The notes beneath the pieces were generated by a model that did not search any database, was not told the origin of the DNA, and saw only the letters and a list, made by a program, of their open reading frames with translations. The position numbers were made by a program, and so were the translations under genes. Below, piece after piece: positions 24,280-35,744 of a stretch of DNA of 64,000 bases; positions within the stretch are counted from its first letter, which is position 1; every line of letters starts with the position of its first letter. Source of the stretch: Dipteronia dyeriana (taxonomy: Eukaryota; Streptophyta; Magnoliopsida; Sapindales; Sapindaceae); the NCBI GenBank assembly GCA_032871835.1, contig CM065297.1:17970098-18034097 (forward strand), written 5' to 3'.

Positions 24280-24476
24280 TATTAATCTCATAATGATATA
24301 GAAGTCTTATCTGAAGACGTTTTATAAGTGATTCTTTTGATCCGTTTTGATTATGAATATATCTGAAAACTAGATGTTTGAACATCGTTCTCACCTGCTT
24401 TGCAATATTCATCAAATATTTAGTAATATGGAGATGTTTTGATAATACACAAACATGTGATTATCTGGTAGACATA
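24280..24476 (-). pseudogene. copia-D integrase, left fragment beyond copia-B
   Basis: Minus-strand reading from 24,476 gives STR then a stop, SHVCVLSK, and later HNQNGSKESLIKRLQ (about 24,300-24,345), which fits the copia integrase Glu motif HTQNGxAES. It continues the frame that is broken off at 32,258 on the other side of copia-B. About 40 codons of the core with the second Asp seem to be missing. The 5 bp TCAAT at 24,477-24,481 are the target-site duplication of copia-B. Confidence 0.7.
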
Positions 24477-24481
24477 TCAAT

Positions 24482-24758
24482 AATCTGACCCTAGCAAAAT
24501 AGTAGGTAGGACAGTTTCCAAACATTGGTAAGATTGGTTCAGACATGAGCATATCGAAAAGTGAAGGAGTCTCCAAACGTTGGTAAGATTTTCTTGTTCT
24601 GATTATATCGATTTCAATTTCCTGTGTTTACATATTGTATGTTTTAGTTCCGAAAAATAATTACGATCCAAAGTTCACTGGTCCCAGATACATATATAAT
24701 ATGTATAAAAAATTTAAAACCTAATTCCGTTGCGTGACCTGTGAACGGGGTTCTAACA
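24482..24758 (+). repeat. copia-B 5' LTR remnant with filler
   Basis: From about 24,513 to 24,758 (end GGGGTTCTAACA) it matches the last 250 bp of the 3' LTR. The 31 bp before that (24,482-24,512) do not match the LTR start. The 14-bp string TAATCTGACCCTAG at 24,481-24,494 recurs at about 25,541 in the element's own leader, so these bases may be filler copied during the deletion. Confidence 0.7.
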
Positions 24759-26291
24759 ATTGGTATCAGAACCAATTTATTTTTCGGAACAGGAAATTGT
24801 TTTCGAAGCTCCTGCATGTATGAATGTATAGGCATCATCTTTATGATTGTATGAATATTTATAATTAAATTGTTTAATTTAAACATGGTTGATCGTAAAT
24901 TTTATGTTACTGTGGATTTAGGGTTTATGGGTTGTATTATTATTATTTTTTGTTTATTTTTTTTTATTGTTATTGTATTGTAAAAAAAAATGTAACCTAT
25001 ATTGAAGACCTGAAAAAATTGCGAAGAAGGATTCTTGAGAAGAATCGGAGTGACCTGAAGATATCTGAAGTTTCTAGAAGACCAAGGAATGCCTTAAGCT
25101 TTTTTTTTTGTAATTTTAGATTTCAATTTTTTTTTAGGTTAAATAATCCACAGTACTCGGTCAATTCATGTATGCTTTATATTATGTGATGATAAAAGCA
25201 TTGTCATACATACGTATATCATTTAGATTAGATGTGCCTATACAAATATATTTGATATGTCATATATGCATCATTGCCTGATATTTTATGTATTTTCTTT
25301 TAATGTGATTAAAATGGGTAATATACATAATTGGCTATGAATAATGAGATTAGTTTTTAATAGTTAGAAAATTTGGTAATTCTCATTAATATTAATCTAG
25401 CTATTAAAGAGTTTAATAAGTTAGATTAATATGGTAATTTATTATAATTAGGATTAATATGATTAATTACCTAATAATAAATTATCCAAATAAAGTGTTA
25501 GAGTTTTAATAGTTAAAACTTGGTAAACACTGACATAATAATCTGACCCTAGTAAATAGTTTACAAAGACTTAGATTATTCACTAATAGATTAGTTTTTA
25601 AATTGTTAAAAATCATTAATAATTTATTAGTTAATTAGAATTTGTTTCTAATTAGTTAATGCGCTAGATAATTTGATTAAAGTTAGTCGTTTAATCTTGT
25701 AGGGTCTAGGTGCATTAACGGTTAAAAGAAAACCCTAATTTTAAAATAGTGAGTGGGAGAGGGATATATGACATATATATCCCGCGTTCTCCATCATTAG
25801 TTCAATACCGTGAGATCCGAGTGGGGCCTCGTGACGGCTTTGCTTTCATCCTCCCTAAAGAGGGTTTCGACAAAGGTCAATACCGATGTTGACTTCCTAA
25901 CGGATAGGATTCAGAGGGTATTTCGGGATTGACTGACCCTAAGGCGGCAATTCTTGAGTTAAACTCGTGAGATCTGAAATGGTGGGTTACACTCACGAAA
26001 GTTTTGATTAAGTTTGTAAATTAAAAACCTGACTGAATGGACGATGGTTGAATGATATGAAATAAGAGTTATTCTAGATTATCATTTGATTGAGAATGTC
26101 TCGGTCCAACATGCAAAGACTTGATCAAGGCAGCACTTCTTTGTGGTATGTTGGATTGTCGTGGTATGGTAACTAGTTTTAGGGTAGTTCTAGTTCGTTA
26201 AACATGTGCATGCATCATGTCTAAATTTATGCCAAAACACTCGCACTTGTTTTAAATAAATGACTGAATGAATGTTTTATTTTTTTCAGTG
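24759..26291 (+). other. copia-B primer binding site and 5' leader
   Basis: TGGTATCAGAACC at 24,761 resembles the initiator tRNA-Met site with one change. The 1.5-kb AT-rich leader that follows shows no coding similarity. Confidence 0.75.
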
Positions 26292-27068
26292 ATGTCTTCT
26301 ATATTACTTCAAATTCTCGCAAATGACAAATTAACTAGTAATAACTACATTAAGTGGAAACTTAATATTAATGCAATTTTGGTCACCAAAAACTTCAAGT
26401 TTGTGCTTACGGAGGAATGTCCTCCAGCGCCTACTGCCAATACCACACGAACTGTTCGTGAGGCGTACGAGCAATGGGTCTCATTTGATGAGAAGACCCG
26501 AACATATCTGTTGGCTTCAACGACAGACGTGCTTGTCACAAAGCACGAAGCAATGACTTCAGCATTCGAAATCATAGAGTCATTGCATGCTATGTTCGGG
26601 AATCCCCTCGGAGTAAAAGCGACACGAAGGTGTTCGTTCCGCTATGCTCTCTCGCATGAAGGAAGGAACGTCAGTTCGGGAACATGTCCTGAGCATGATG
26701 TCCTACTTCAGCATGACAGAAGTCCATTGATAAACCTAGCCTAGTGAGCATCATACTGACGACTCTTTCGAAGAGTTTCGATCAGTTTTAGAATAACTAC
26801 AAGATGAACAAGTTAAGGTTCAGTCTCACACAGTTACTCAATGAGCTCACTACCTTTGAGTCCTTGACTAAGGACTGCAAGGGCAAGACCGGTGAGGCAA
26901 ATGTTTCCGAACCATGTTCCTCCAGTAATAAGAAAAGGAAGAGGTCTGTTGGGAAGGTGAAGGGTAAGCCCAAACACAAGAAAGCCCAAAACAAAAACAA
27001 GTCCAAGAAAGGTAATTATGATTTACTTGTTCTTGAGTCATGTTTAGTGGAAGATGATTCTTCATCCT
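26292..27068 (+). pseudogene. copia-B gag, degenerate
   Basis: ATG at 26,292 gives a copia Gag start (LTSNNYIKWKLNINAIL), then EAYEQWVSFDEKTRTYLLAS. The frame is lost near 26,610. A later piece (26,804-27,068) carries LTTFESLTKD and a Lys-rich tail. The protease box is destroyed: IVD remains near 27,072, but the preceding Trp codon is a stop and the Ser-Gly-Ala part is gone. Confidence 0.75.
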
Positions 27069-27090
27069 GAATAGTTGATTAGCCTTCTCA

Positions 27091-28377
27091 ATGTGTGTGG
27101 GGTCAAGCGATGTCGTGTCGGCACGAGCAGTGGGCGTAATTAGATTACATTTTTGTAATAATAATATATTGTTGGATAATGTATTTTATATTCCTAGATT
27201 TACACGGAATTTGATTTCCGTTTCTAAGTTGTTAGAACAAAAATATTCTGTTTCTTTTAATAATAAGTCTGTTATTATTGGAAAGAATGGTCTGAATATT
27301 TGTTCAAGAATTAATGAAAACAATTTGTATGTTTTAAGACTGTTAATATATACTACACTGCTCAACACCGAAATGTTTAAAGTTGAAAAACCAAAAACTA
27401 AACGACATAAGATTTCTCCAGATAATGACAAGTATCTCTAGCATCTAAGGTTTGGTCATATCAACCTTGACCGGATAGACAGACTAGTAAAAAACGGACC
27501 TTTAAGTGAGTTAAAGGTTGGCACCTTACCTGTCTACGAATCTTGTTTGGAAGGTAAGATGACTAAGAGACCTTTTAGTGGAAAAGGGCTTAAAGCTAAA
27601 GAACCGCTAGAGCTTATACATACAGATGTCTGCGGATCGATGAATGTTAAAGCTATGGGTGGTTATGAGTATTATGTCACCTTTATAGATGACTACTCGA
27701 GATACGGATACGTCAACCTAATGCAACGAAAGTCGGAAACATTTAAAAGGTTCAAAGAATTCCGAGCTGAAGTTGAGATTCAATTAGGTAGGACTATCAA
27801 GTCACTACGATCTGATCGTGGAGGTGAGTACCTTGACCAAGAGTTTGAAGAATTCATGGTTGAGCATGGGATAGTTTCTCAACTCACAGCTCCCGGTACA
27901 CCTAAGCAAAATGGTGTAGCGAAGAGGAGAAATAGGACCCTAATGGAAATGGTGAGATCTATGATTAGTTTCTCATAATTACCAAATTCCTTCTAGGAAT
28001 ATGCGTTACAAACAACGACATACATTTTGAATGTGGTGCCATCCAAATCTGTTCCTAAGACTCCCCTAGAGTTGTGGAATAGTCGTAAAGCTAGTTTACA
28101 ACATTTCCGTATATGGGGGTGTCCAGCACACGTGCTAAAGAGCAGAAGTGGAAAGCTAGACTCCAAGTCTATGTTCTGTCTATTTGTAGGATACAACAAG
28201 GAGACCAAAGGTGGAAACTTTTATAATCTCGAAGATAACAAAGTATTTGTATCGACAAATGCAACGTTTCTCGAGGACAGTTATATTAGTGACCATAAAC
28301 CTCGTTGTAAGATTGTATTGAAGGAGTTGGAGCCTGGTGAGACTAGTGCTTCATCAACAAGAGTTGTTGATCCATAA
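27091..28377 (+). pseudogene. copia-B GAG-pre-integrase and integrase, degenerate
   Basis: One frame, broken only by stops, runs from FYIPRFTRNLISVSKLL (27,185) through HLRFGHINLDRI to the integrase core. The first two Asp motifs are present (LIHTDVCGSM at 27,612; SDRGGEYLDQEF at 27,810), but the third catalytic residue reads Lys (QNGVAKRRN, 27,906) in place of Glu. There are stops at 27,439, 27,976, 27,994 and 28,375. GCPAHVLKSRSGKLDSKS and LEDNKVFVSTNATFLE mark the C-terminal part. Confidence 0.88.
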
Positions 28378-29611
28378 ATATCTGAGAGTCAGATGGTTCC
28401 TGATCAGGATACACTACCACCGAGACATTGTGAGAGGGTTGTAAGACAACCTGAACGCTATTTAGGTATATGTGAGGGACAAGGTGTTGTCTCTGCTGAT
28501 AGTGTTGATGATCCATTGACATTTAAGAATGCAACGGAAGATCCTGATAAAGAGGAATGGCTTAGAGCCTTGAATCTCGAGATGGAGTTCATGTACTCTA
28601 ACTCAATCTGGGATCTTATAGACTTACCGGATGGGGTAAAACCCATAGAGTGTAAGTGGCTCTACAAGAGAAAGAGAGAAGTAGACGGGAAGGTAGAGAC
28701 CTTCAAGGCAAAGCTAGTGGCCAAGGGTTATACCTAGAAAAAGGGGGTCGATTATGAAGGGACCTTCTCGCCAGTAGCCATGTTTAAGTCTATTAGGATT
28801 CTCTTATCCATTGCTGCCAATTTCAATTACGAAATTTGGCAAATGGACGTCAAGACTGCATTATTGAATTGCAATCTTGATGAGAGCATCTATATGATGC
28901 AACCAGAGGGATCTATGTCTCCAAATCAAGAGCAAAAGGTTTGCAAGCTGCAAAGGTCCATCTATGGACTTAAGCAAGCATCTAGATCTTGGAACATTAG
29001 GTTTGATGATCTGATCAAAACCTATGGCTTCGAGTAGAACGTCAATGAGCCTTGTGTCTACAAGTGCATCATTGATAAGAAAGTAGTTTTCTTGGTTCTA
29101 TACGTAGATGATATCCTACTCATTGGGAAGGATGTGGGAGTGTTGTCTGATGTAAAGGGCTGGCTGGCTGGCCAATTCCAAATGAAAGATTTGGAAGAGG
29201 CGAGTTATGTTCTAGGGAACCAACTTATAAGGGATCCAACTTATAAGGGATCGTAATAACAAACTCATAGCACTGTCTCAGGCATTATATATCGACAAAC
29301 TTCTTATGCGATTTTCGATGCAAAAATTCAAGAAATGTAATTTACCCTCTAGGCATAGAGTTCACTTGTCTAAGGCACAGTGTCCTACGACACCTCAAGA
29401 AGTTAAGAATATGAGACATGCACCCTATGCATCGGCAGTAGGTAGTCTCATGTATGCTATGTTATGCACGAAACCAGACATCTGCTATGCAGTGGGAGTA
29501 GTCAGCAGATACCAGTCCAACTCAAGATTGGATCACTGGGTTGTTGTCAAGACAATTCTCAAGTATCTTTGGAGAACGAGAGACTATATGCTAGTGTATT
29601 CCAGATAGGAT
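28378..29611 (+). pseudogene. copia-B reverse transcriptase, degenerate
   Basis: Same frame as the integrase. It has KPIECKWLYKRKREVDGK (28,640), AKLVAKGYT then a stop at 28,735, IWQMDVKTALLN (28,840) and an intact YVDD (LYVDDILLIGKD, about 29,100). A 16-bp tandem duplication of CCAACTTATAAGGGAT at about 29,219-29,251 shifts the frame by one. The later part (29,306-29,608) reads PYASAVGSLMYAMLCTKPD and KYLWRTRDYMLVY. Confidence 0.88.
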
Positions 29612-30103
29612 TTGATCCCGTTAGGATACACGGATTCTGATTTTCAGTCAGACAAAGTTCTTAGAAAATCCACGTCTGGATCAGAATCTACCCTGAGTGG
29701 TGGAGCCATTGTGTGGAAAAATATCAAGCAATCTTACATTGTTGACTCCACCATGGAAGCCGAATATGTTACCGCTTGTGAAGCTGCTAAAGAGACTGCC
29801 TGGCTCCGTAAGTTCTTGTGTGATCTAGAAGTTGTTCCAGATTTGGATATGCTCATCACACTTTATTGTGATAACAGTGGTGCTGTGGCTAATTCCAAGG
29901 AACCAAGAAGCCATAAGAGAGAGAAGCATATAGAGAGAAAGTATCATCTTATTAGAGAGATAATGTAGAGAGGAGATGTGATCGTCATAAAGATAGTCTC
30001 ACAAGACAATCATGCTGATCCATTTACGAAGATCTTACCGGCTAAAGTGTTTTCGGGTCACCTAGATAGTCTAGGTTTACGAAACATGCCTCACATGCTT
30101 TAG
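29612..30103 (+). pseudogene. copia-B RNase H, nearly complete
   Basis: LGYTDSDFQSDKVLRKSTSG, GGAIVWKNIKQSYIVDST, MEAEYVTACEAAKE, LYCDNSGAVANSKEP and KHIERKYHLIREIM carry the usual copia RNase H residues (Asp, Glu, Asp). One stop at 29,966 cuts the last part, which goes on to a natural stop at 30,101-30,103. The purine tract AAGTGGGAGAT follows at once and borders the 3' LTR. Confidence 0.88.
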
Positions 30104-30117
30104 TGCAAGTGGGAGAT

Positions 30118-31581
30118 TGTTGGGGTTTATGCCCTAAACATGTAATTTGTAAATGGATTTATGAAATAAATAAAAGGAAAAGTTCAATTCATTATTGTTG
30201 TGTTGTTTATTTTATAACTTGTGCATATATTTAACATCCAAGATTGCCGGATGTAATCTCAAACTATGTATATGAGTGTCATACACAGATGGATACATTA
30301 AGAGACGTTCAATCTAAAGAGTCCATAGATATCAAATAAAGCTGGGTACTTTATTTGTGGTTAATCTATAGCTGTGGTCCATTCCGTAATGTACGGTGAT
30401 TCTATCCTGAATCATTCATATGAGATATGGGAATTGAGGCACCTTATATGATGTGATCATATAGGACTGACCCATGATCTATATGAATCTCTCACCAATA
30501 TCCGTTTACCGATGAGATTCATATATATCAACTAATGATGGTAATATATGGGTGATCTTAATCCTGAGACTCCTTCAGGTTAAATCTTGGTCTTTGATAT
30601 ACCATGGGTGAGGTCAGATGCATTTCCTGATCAATATACTCCGTATGTTGGGATTGCGGTTTAGCTTGTGGCTGGGAAGGTTTGTACACAATAGTGGAAT
30701 CCACTCTTTCTTGTGAGAAGTAGATGGTAGTTCCCTTAAGGGTTGATTCGGGGCTTGGACAATATGCGCTCTTCTAATTCCGTAAGGAAATAGGATTTAT
30801 TGTTCATTATAGAATTAATGGTACTTAAAGGATATATGTAATTAGAGGGGTATAACGGATATTATGACCTAGCTCTAATTATGAAATACTGTGGAGGATC
30901 ACACCATGTGTAATAGCTATATCGATGGACACCGAGTTGTATCAGTATGTGTAAAAGCGTATACAGTTGAGATAGTGCAGCTTCGGGTTTTTAGTGGAAT
31001 AACATCGGAGTTAATAATCAAGGAATATTAATTAAAGAGTTTAATTAATGATTCCGAAGATTATTGGAGTTCAAAATATAGTGGGTCCATTTGGTCCCCT
31101 TACTAGCCCGATCGATTTAGGTAACAAGGGTCACGGTTAATTAATTGGATTGTCCAATTAATTGTGTTACAAAAGTGACACGTATATATTCGGGAATTAA
31201 TTGAATAATGAGATTATTTAATTAATGAATGTTAATAGTTAAATTAATTAAATAATTAGATTATTTAATTATATTGATAATTATGAATTATTAATTAACT
31301 ATTAATTGGAGGGTGGTAGTTGATATATGGATTTAGGTGAAGATAAAATAATAGGATTATTTTATTTTTACTAAATCATTTATCTAAGTATTTGCATTTA
31401 AGTTTAAATTTAAAATACTTATTATCGCTTTTAATATATTAGATATATTTGAAAAGGATAATTATAAGATATATATCAATTAATAACACAAAAGATTGTA
31501 TTGGATGTAAATTGGTGTGTACATGAAACAATAGTCAAAAGAAGAATTTGCATAGGATGCAAATACTCAATTGATATATAC

Positions 31582-31632
<51 letters not shown>

Positions 31633-32257
31633 GAAGCAAGCAGCGTGGAAGACGTATATATATATATATATATATTGTGAAAAGAGAGAAATCAGATGCA
31701 ATTTTTTCTTTTTTCTTTTGGTGTGAATCAAGACGGAAAAAAAAAAGAAGTGTTTTGTGTGCAGACTTGCAGTGTATATATATATAAAAGAAAGGCTTTC
31801 ATGTTTCATGTTTTTTTAGATATATATATATATATATCTTGTTTCATGCTTTGGTGTTTTTGAAACACATAGAAGAAAGAGTTTCTTCAATTTTCTCTAC
31901 ATCCTCCATTCAAGTTCCTGAGACCGTAATGCGCCTACACACAGTTACCAGTTCCGGGAGATAGCGAGGAAGATCGAGTGGTTCAGATAGGAGCACATCG
32001 TAAAGTGAAGGAGTTTCCAAACGTTGGTAAGATTGGTTCAGACAGGAGCATATCGAAAAGTGAAAGAGCCTCCAAACGTTGGTAAGATTTTCTTCTTATT
32101 ATTATATCGATTTCAATTTCTTGTGTTTACATATTGTATGTATTAGTTCCGAAAAATAATTACGACCCAAAGTTAACTGGTCCCAGATACAGATATGATA
32201 TGTATAAAAAATTTAAAATCTAATTTCGCTGTGTGACCGGTGAACGGGGTTTCAACA
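30118..32257 (+). repeat. copia-B 3' LTR
   Basis: TGTTGGGGTTTATGCCC at the start and GGGGTTTCAACA at the end, about 2.14 kb, directly after the polypurine tract and before the TCAAT duplication. The end matches the 5' LTR remnant. It holds AT microsatellites at 31,584-31,630 and near 31,655-31,675, and a local duplication of TCCAAACGTTGGTAAGAT (about 32,013 and 32,070). Confidence 0.88.
31584..31678. repeat. AT microsatellites in copia-B LTR
   Basis: Two (TA)n runs, at 31,584-31,628 and about 31,655-31,674. Simple repeat, likely variable in length. Confidence 0.9.
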
Positions 32258-33020
32258 TCAATTAGAACCATATAATAATAAATGGGTTTATTTGGTGGAT
32301 AAATATGTCAACATATATCCACTTGAATTATTTGTAAGAATGATAAGGATTCAAAACCAACTTTTATAATAAGATGGTTTTACTATTAGTTTCCACTGTG
32401 AACATGCAGTACATAAGTTCTCATTAGATAAAGAATCTTCTGATTCCTTAATGGATATCCATGAGAATTTTCAATGATTCTACACATCATTGTATATTCT
32501 GGGTGACTGATACGGTCACGCTAAAGTACAAACATTTTAGGATCTGGGAACTTTTGATTCAAAACTGTATAAACATCTACACTCTTTATAATAGTGTAAT
32601 ATAATCCATATGATAAAGCATGCAACTATTCTGTAATGAGTTTCTGGTCTGAATTATGAGAAGTAATGCACATATAATAAATATTCTCATTACTCATATT
32701 TTCAATATGATATTCATACATCCGTATATCTTTGAAACTAAACAGGTTCCTTTATATTCTGTTTGAATGATATAAAGTATTATCGATACACAATTAAATA
32801 CCATTTGGTAATAAGATTGTGGCTCTTATAAAGCCTTTAGTCAGATCCGTTGGATCTAATCTGGTATCAACCTTATATTCCTTTGAACTAAGCATATTTC
32901 TTTATTCATATTTTAGTATTGTTTGGTAATTATATCGTGACTCTTCCAGAGCCTTCTATCAGATCCGTTGGACCTGATATTGTATTAACATTTATTCTAA
33001 GTAAATTTGAATTCATAAAA
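32258..33020 (-). pseudogene. copia-D protease end, GAG-pre-integrase and integrase start
   Basis: Read on the minus strand, an EGSGRVTI-like stretch (about 32,940) fits the end of the copia protease region. A similar EGSGR-like unit is repeated about 118 bp away (near 32,850 and 32,960). Further on, SHPEYTMMCRIIENSHGYPLRNQ (quoted in part; about 32,430-32,510) is the GAG-pre-integrase zinc region and DIC then a stop then HIYPPNKP (about 32,290-32,330) is the integrase start. The frame ends at the copia-B border. Frames and stops show a very old copy. Confidence 0.7.
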
Positions 33021-33359
33021 TATTTATGACTCCGCGGAAATTGTATGAGTCGTTGCACTCTCGGCAAAACATATATTTTCATTCTAGGAATTTTATGGAC
33101 ATTACGTGTAATGCCATTTTATATCTCATATGAAATAATAATAATCTATAATCCTTATTATTTTTATTTTATTTATTTATTATTTTATTAGGTTTATTCT
33201 GTAAACTCTTTTCTCTTGTCATTTATAAATATCCACTCATGGGATATGTTTTGATAACTCATGGATATAAGTATATCCAAATTTACTCTCTTTATATTGC
33301 TCATTCAGGAGCAAATATAAAATGAATAAAATATCTTTTATAATGTCATTATACGTGAT

Positions 33360-34040
33360 ATTAGGATTTGAAATCATTTTATGATACTCACAGCATCTTA
33401 CTTGATGCGTAGATCTTTTTCTGAAATAAATGATACGCTAGGATCTTAAATCTTCTTTTTGATACTCACAGTATTCTGTTGGATGTGTATGAAATAGATA
33501 AAATATTATTTCCAAATTCCAATTTCGTTTATTAATTAGGATCTTAAATCTTTTTTACGATACTCACATCATCCTGATGGATGTGCATAAAATGGATAAA
33601 ATAGATTTTCTATTTCATTATTCGTTAGGATCTTAAATCGTTTTTACGATGCTCACAACATCCTGATGGATGTGCATGAAATGGATAAAATATTATTTCC
33701 AATTTCATTATTTGTTAGGATCTTAAATCCTTTTTACGATACTCACAACATCCTGATGGATGTGTATGAAATGGATAAAATATTATTTCCAGTTTCATTA
33801 TTCGTTAGGATCTTAAATCCTTTTTATGATACTCACTGCTTCTTGCTGGATGTGTATGAAATGGATAAAATATTATTTCCAATTTCATTATTTGCCAGTA
33901 TCTTAAATCATTTTTATGATACTCACAACATCCTACTGGATGTGTATGAAATGAATAAAATATTATTTCCAATTTCATTATTCGTCAGTATCTTAAATCA
34001 TTTTTCTAATACTCACAACATCCTATTGGATGTGTAGATC
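33360..34040. repeat. Tandem array, 90-bp unit, about 7.5 copies
   Basis: The unit contains AGGATCTTAAATC, GATACTCACAACATCCTG and TGTGTATGAAATGGATAAAA. Successive copies start near 33,365, 33,443, 33,541, 33,630, 33,720, 33,810, 33,900 and 33,990; the last four steps are exactly 90 bp. Because 90 is a multiple of three, a 123-codon open frame with a 30-residue repeat arises on the plus strand, which I do not regard as a gene. The array lies in the 5' part of copia-D. Confidence 0.9.
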
Positions 34041-34053
34041 ATGACATGTAAAC

Positions 34054-34228
34054 TAATATAGTTTGATGTTTTGTGAAGAATTGATCTCATGTTTTCATTG
34101 AGTGTTAGTAATATTTATACATGTTACAATGCTCAGGATATATAGGTAATTACACATGATTAATGCTAATTACATATGGTATATTGATGAAGAGCTATTT
34201 GTGATCGTGTGAGTCATGACTGTTATCA
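34054..34228 (-). repeat. copia-C 3' LTR
   Basis: 175 bp. On the minus strand it starts TGATAACAGTC and ends ATATTA, thus TG...TA and not the usual TG...CA. Differs from the 5' LTR at about 34,090 (T for C) and near 34,184 (T for A). Confidence 0.93.
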
Positions 34229-34614
34229 TGCCCCCGCAAGATAGAGCTACCGTCAAGGATGCCTATCTTGGAGCGATGATTAAGAAATTGTCGACGTGAG
34301 AGAGGCTTGGTTAGAGAATCTGCCAACTGGTCATTGGTGTGGACGTGAGAGATGCACAACTGGTGACGGGCCACCTGATCACGAACAAAGAAAAAATCGA
34401 TGGCTACATGCTTCATTCGGCTGTGAAATATCGGATTCGTACAGACATATGTTGCACCCACATTGTCACAGTAAATGATTGGTGCACTGGGAACACTCAT
34501 CTGAAGCTCAGAAAGAAGGTGACCAATCCAGTTTAGTTCAGCAGCAGTGAAGGCAATGGCACGATACTCTGCTTCGATCGTCGATCTCGTAACTGTGTGT
34601 TGCTTTTTGGAGCT
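34229..34614 (-). pseudogene. copia-C RNase H
   Basis: IIYCDNVGATYVCTNP (about 34,440), FHSRMKHVAIDFFFVRDQV and HVHTNDQLADSLTKPLSR are standard copia RNase H C-terminal motifs. The part before (SSKKQHTVTRST and EAEYRAIAFTAAE) is in the same strand at 34,500-34,610. The frame breaks against the RT at about 34,610. Confidence 0.85.
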
Positions 34615-35740
34615 CTAGCTGATCGGTGTGGATCCAAGGAAGATAACATATGCTGTTGTTGATTGCCTGTCATCCGGATCACCTGCCCAATCAGCATCGG
34701 TGAAATCGTGAAGTTGAGGAGGAGACTTGCAGCGGATCAGTAGTCCATGGTTCAACGACTCTTTAAGGTACCGAAGAAGTCTCTTAACCGTATTCCAATG
34801 ATTGGTAGTCAGACGATGCATGAACTGCGAGAGCTTGTTAACAGCGAAAGAGACATCCGGACGCGTTAAAGATAGATACTTGAGGGAACCAATGATTTGG
34901 CGGTACTGTGTTGCATCTGTAGGTGTGCTGCTGTCAACCAACGTCATGGAATCTGTAAGGGATAATGGTGTTGAGACAATGTTCGCATTAAGCATGTCCG
35001 CTTTAGCCAGGAGATCCCGAATGTATTTTTGTTGAGAGAGAAATAGACCATTCGGAGAGTGAGTTGCTTCGACACCCAAAAAATATGACAATTGACCAAG
35101 ATCCTTGAGAGAAAATTGGCGAGCTAGAACGGTAATGAAGTCACGAACCTGTGAATTCGAAGAACCTGTGAATTCGAAGAACCTGTGATGATAATGTCAT
35201 CAACGTACACTAGGAGATACAATGTCTGGCCTGAGGAACGTTGAACAAGGAGTGACGCATCACATTTAGAGTTGATGAAACCGGTGTCCTGAAGGAAATT
35301 TCACAGCTCATTATACCAAGCATGGGGTGCTTGACGAAGTCCATAGATCGCTTTCCGAAGCTTGCACACATGTTGTGGCATGGAAGGATTTAAGAATCCA
35401 GCCGGTTGTTCCATGTAGACGTCATCTGTAAGGGAAACCTGCAGAAAAGCATTATTGACATCAAGTTGACACAAAGGCCAACCGTTAGTAACAGCTAGAG
35501 TTAGTATCAGGCGAACAGTAACTGGCTTCACAACATGACTGTAAGTCTCCATAAAATCGATACCAGCTCATTGGTGAAAACCTTTCGCCACTAGACGAGC
35601 CTTGTACCTTGCCACTGAACCATCGAGGTGACATTTGATATGAAAAATCCACTTGCAACCAACTACATTCTGCTGAGAACTAGAAGGAACCAGAGTCCAA
35701 GTGCCATTTGAGACTAGTGCATCATATTCAGCACTCATTG
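34615..35740 (-). pseudogene. copia-C reverse transcriptase, frameshifted
   Basis: Three minus-strand pieces: ETYSHVVKPVTVRLIL to KLRKAIYGLRQAPHAW (35,552-35,301), LLVYVDDIIIT with an intact YVDD (about 35,190-35,215), and FLGVEATHSPNGLFLSQQKY to SLKYLSLTRPDVSFAVN (35,091-34,615). A 17-bp tandem duplication of GAACCTGTGAATTCGAA at about 35,144-35,185, just after YVDD, shifts the frame. It would copy the RNA into cDNA in virus-like particles. Confidence 0.88.
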
Positions 35741-35744
35741 CCTT

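Larger units (their letters stand above)
24482..32257 (+). mobile_element. copia-B: Ty1/copia LTR retrotransposon inserted in copia-D, 5' LTR mostly deleted
   Basis: Plus-strand copia element with a full 3' LTR (30,118-32,257) and only the last 0.25 kb of the 5' LTR. TCAAT flanks it on both sides (24,477-24,481 and 32,258-32,262), which shows that these are the original insertion borders although most of the 5' LTR has been lost. Gag, integrase, RT and RNase H are in the copia order and resemble copia-A, so both probably belong to the Tork/Angela branch. It sits in the integrase gene of copia-D in opposite orientation. Confidence 0.88.

Noticed and set aside
33666..34037. 123-codon open frame with 30-residue repeats
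   Set aside because: It arises from the 90-bp tandem array in the leader or gag side of copia-D and lies antisense to that element; no known domain.
33360..34040. Array could look like a CRISPR
   Set aside because: Whole 90-bp units are repeated without unique spacers, in a plant nuclear retrotransposon.
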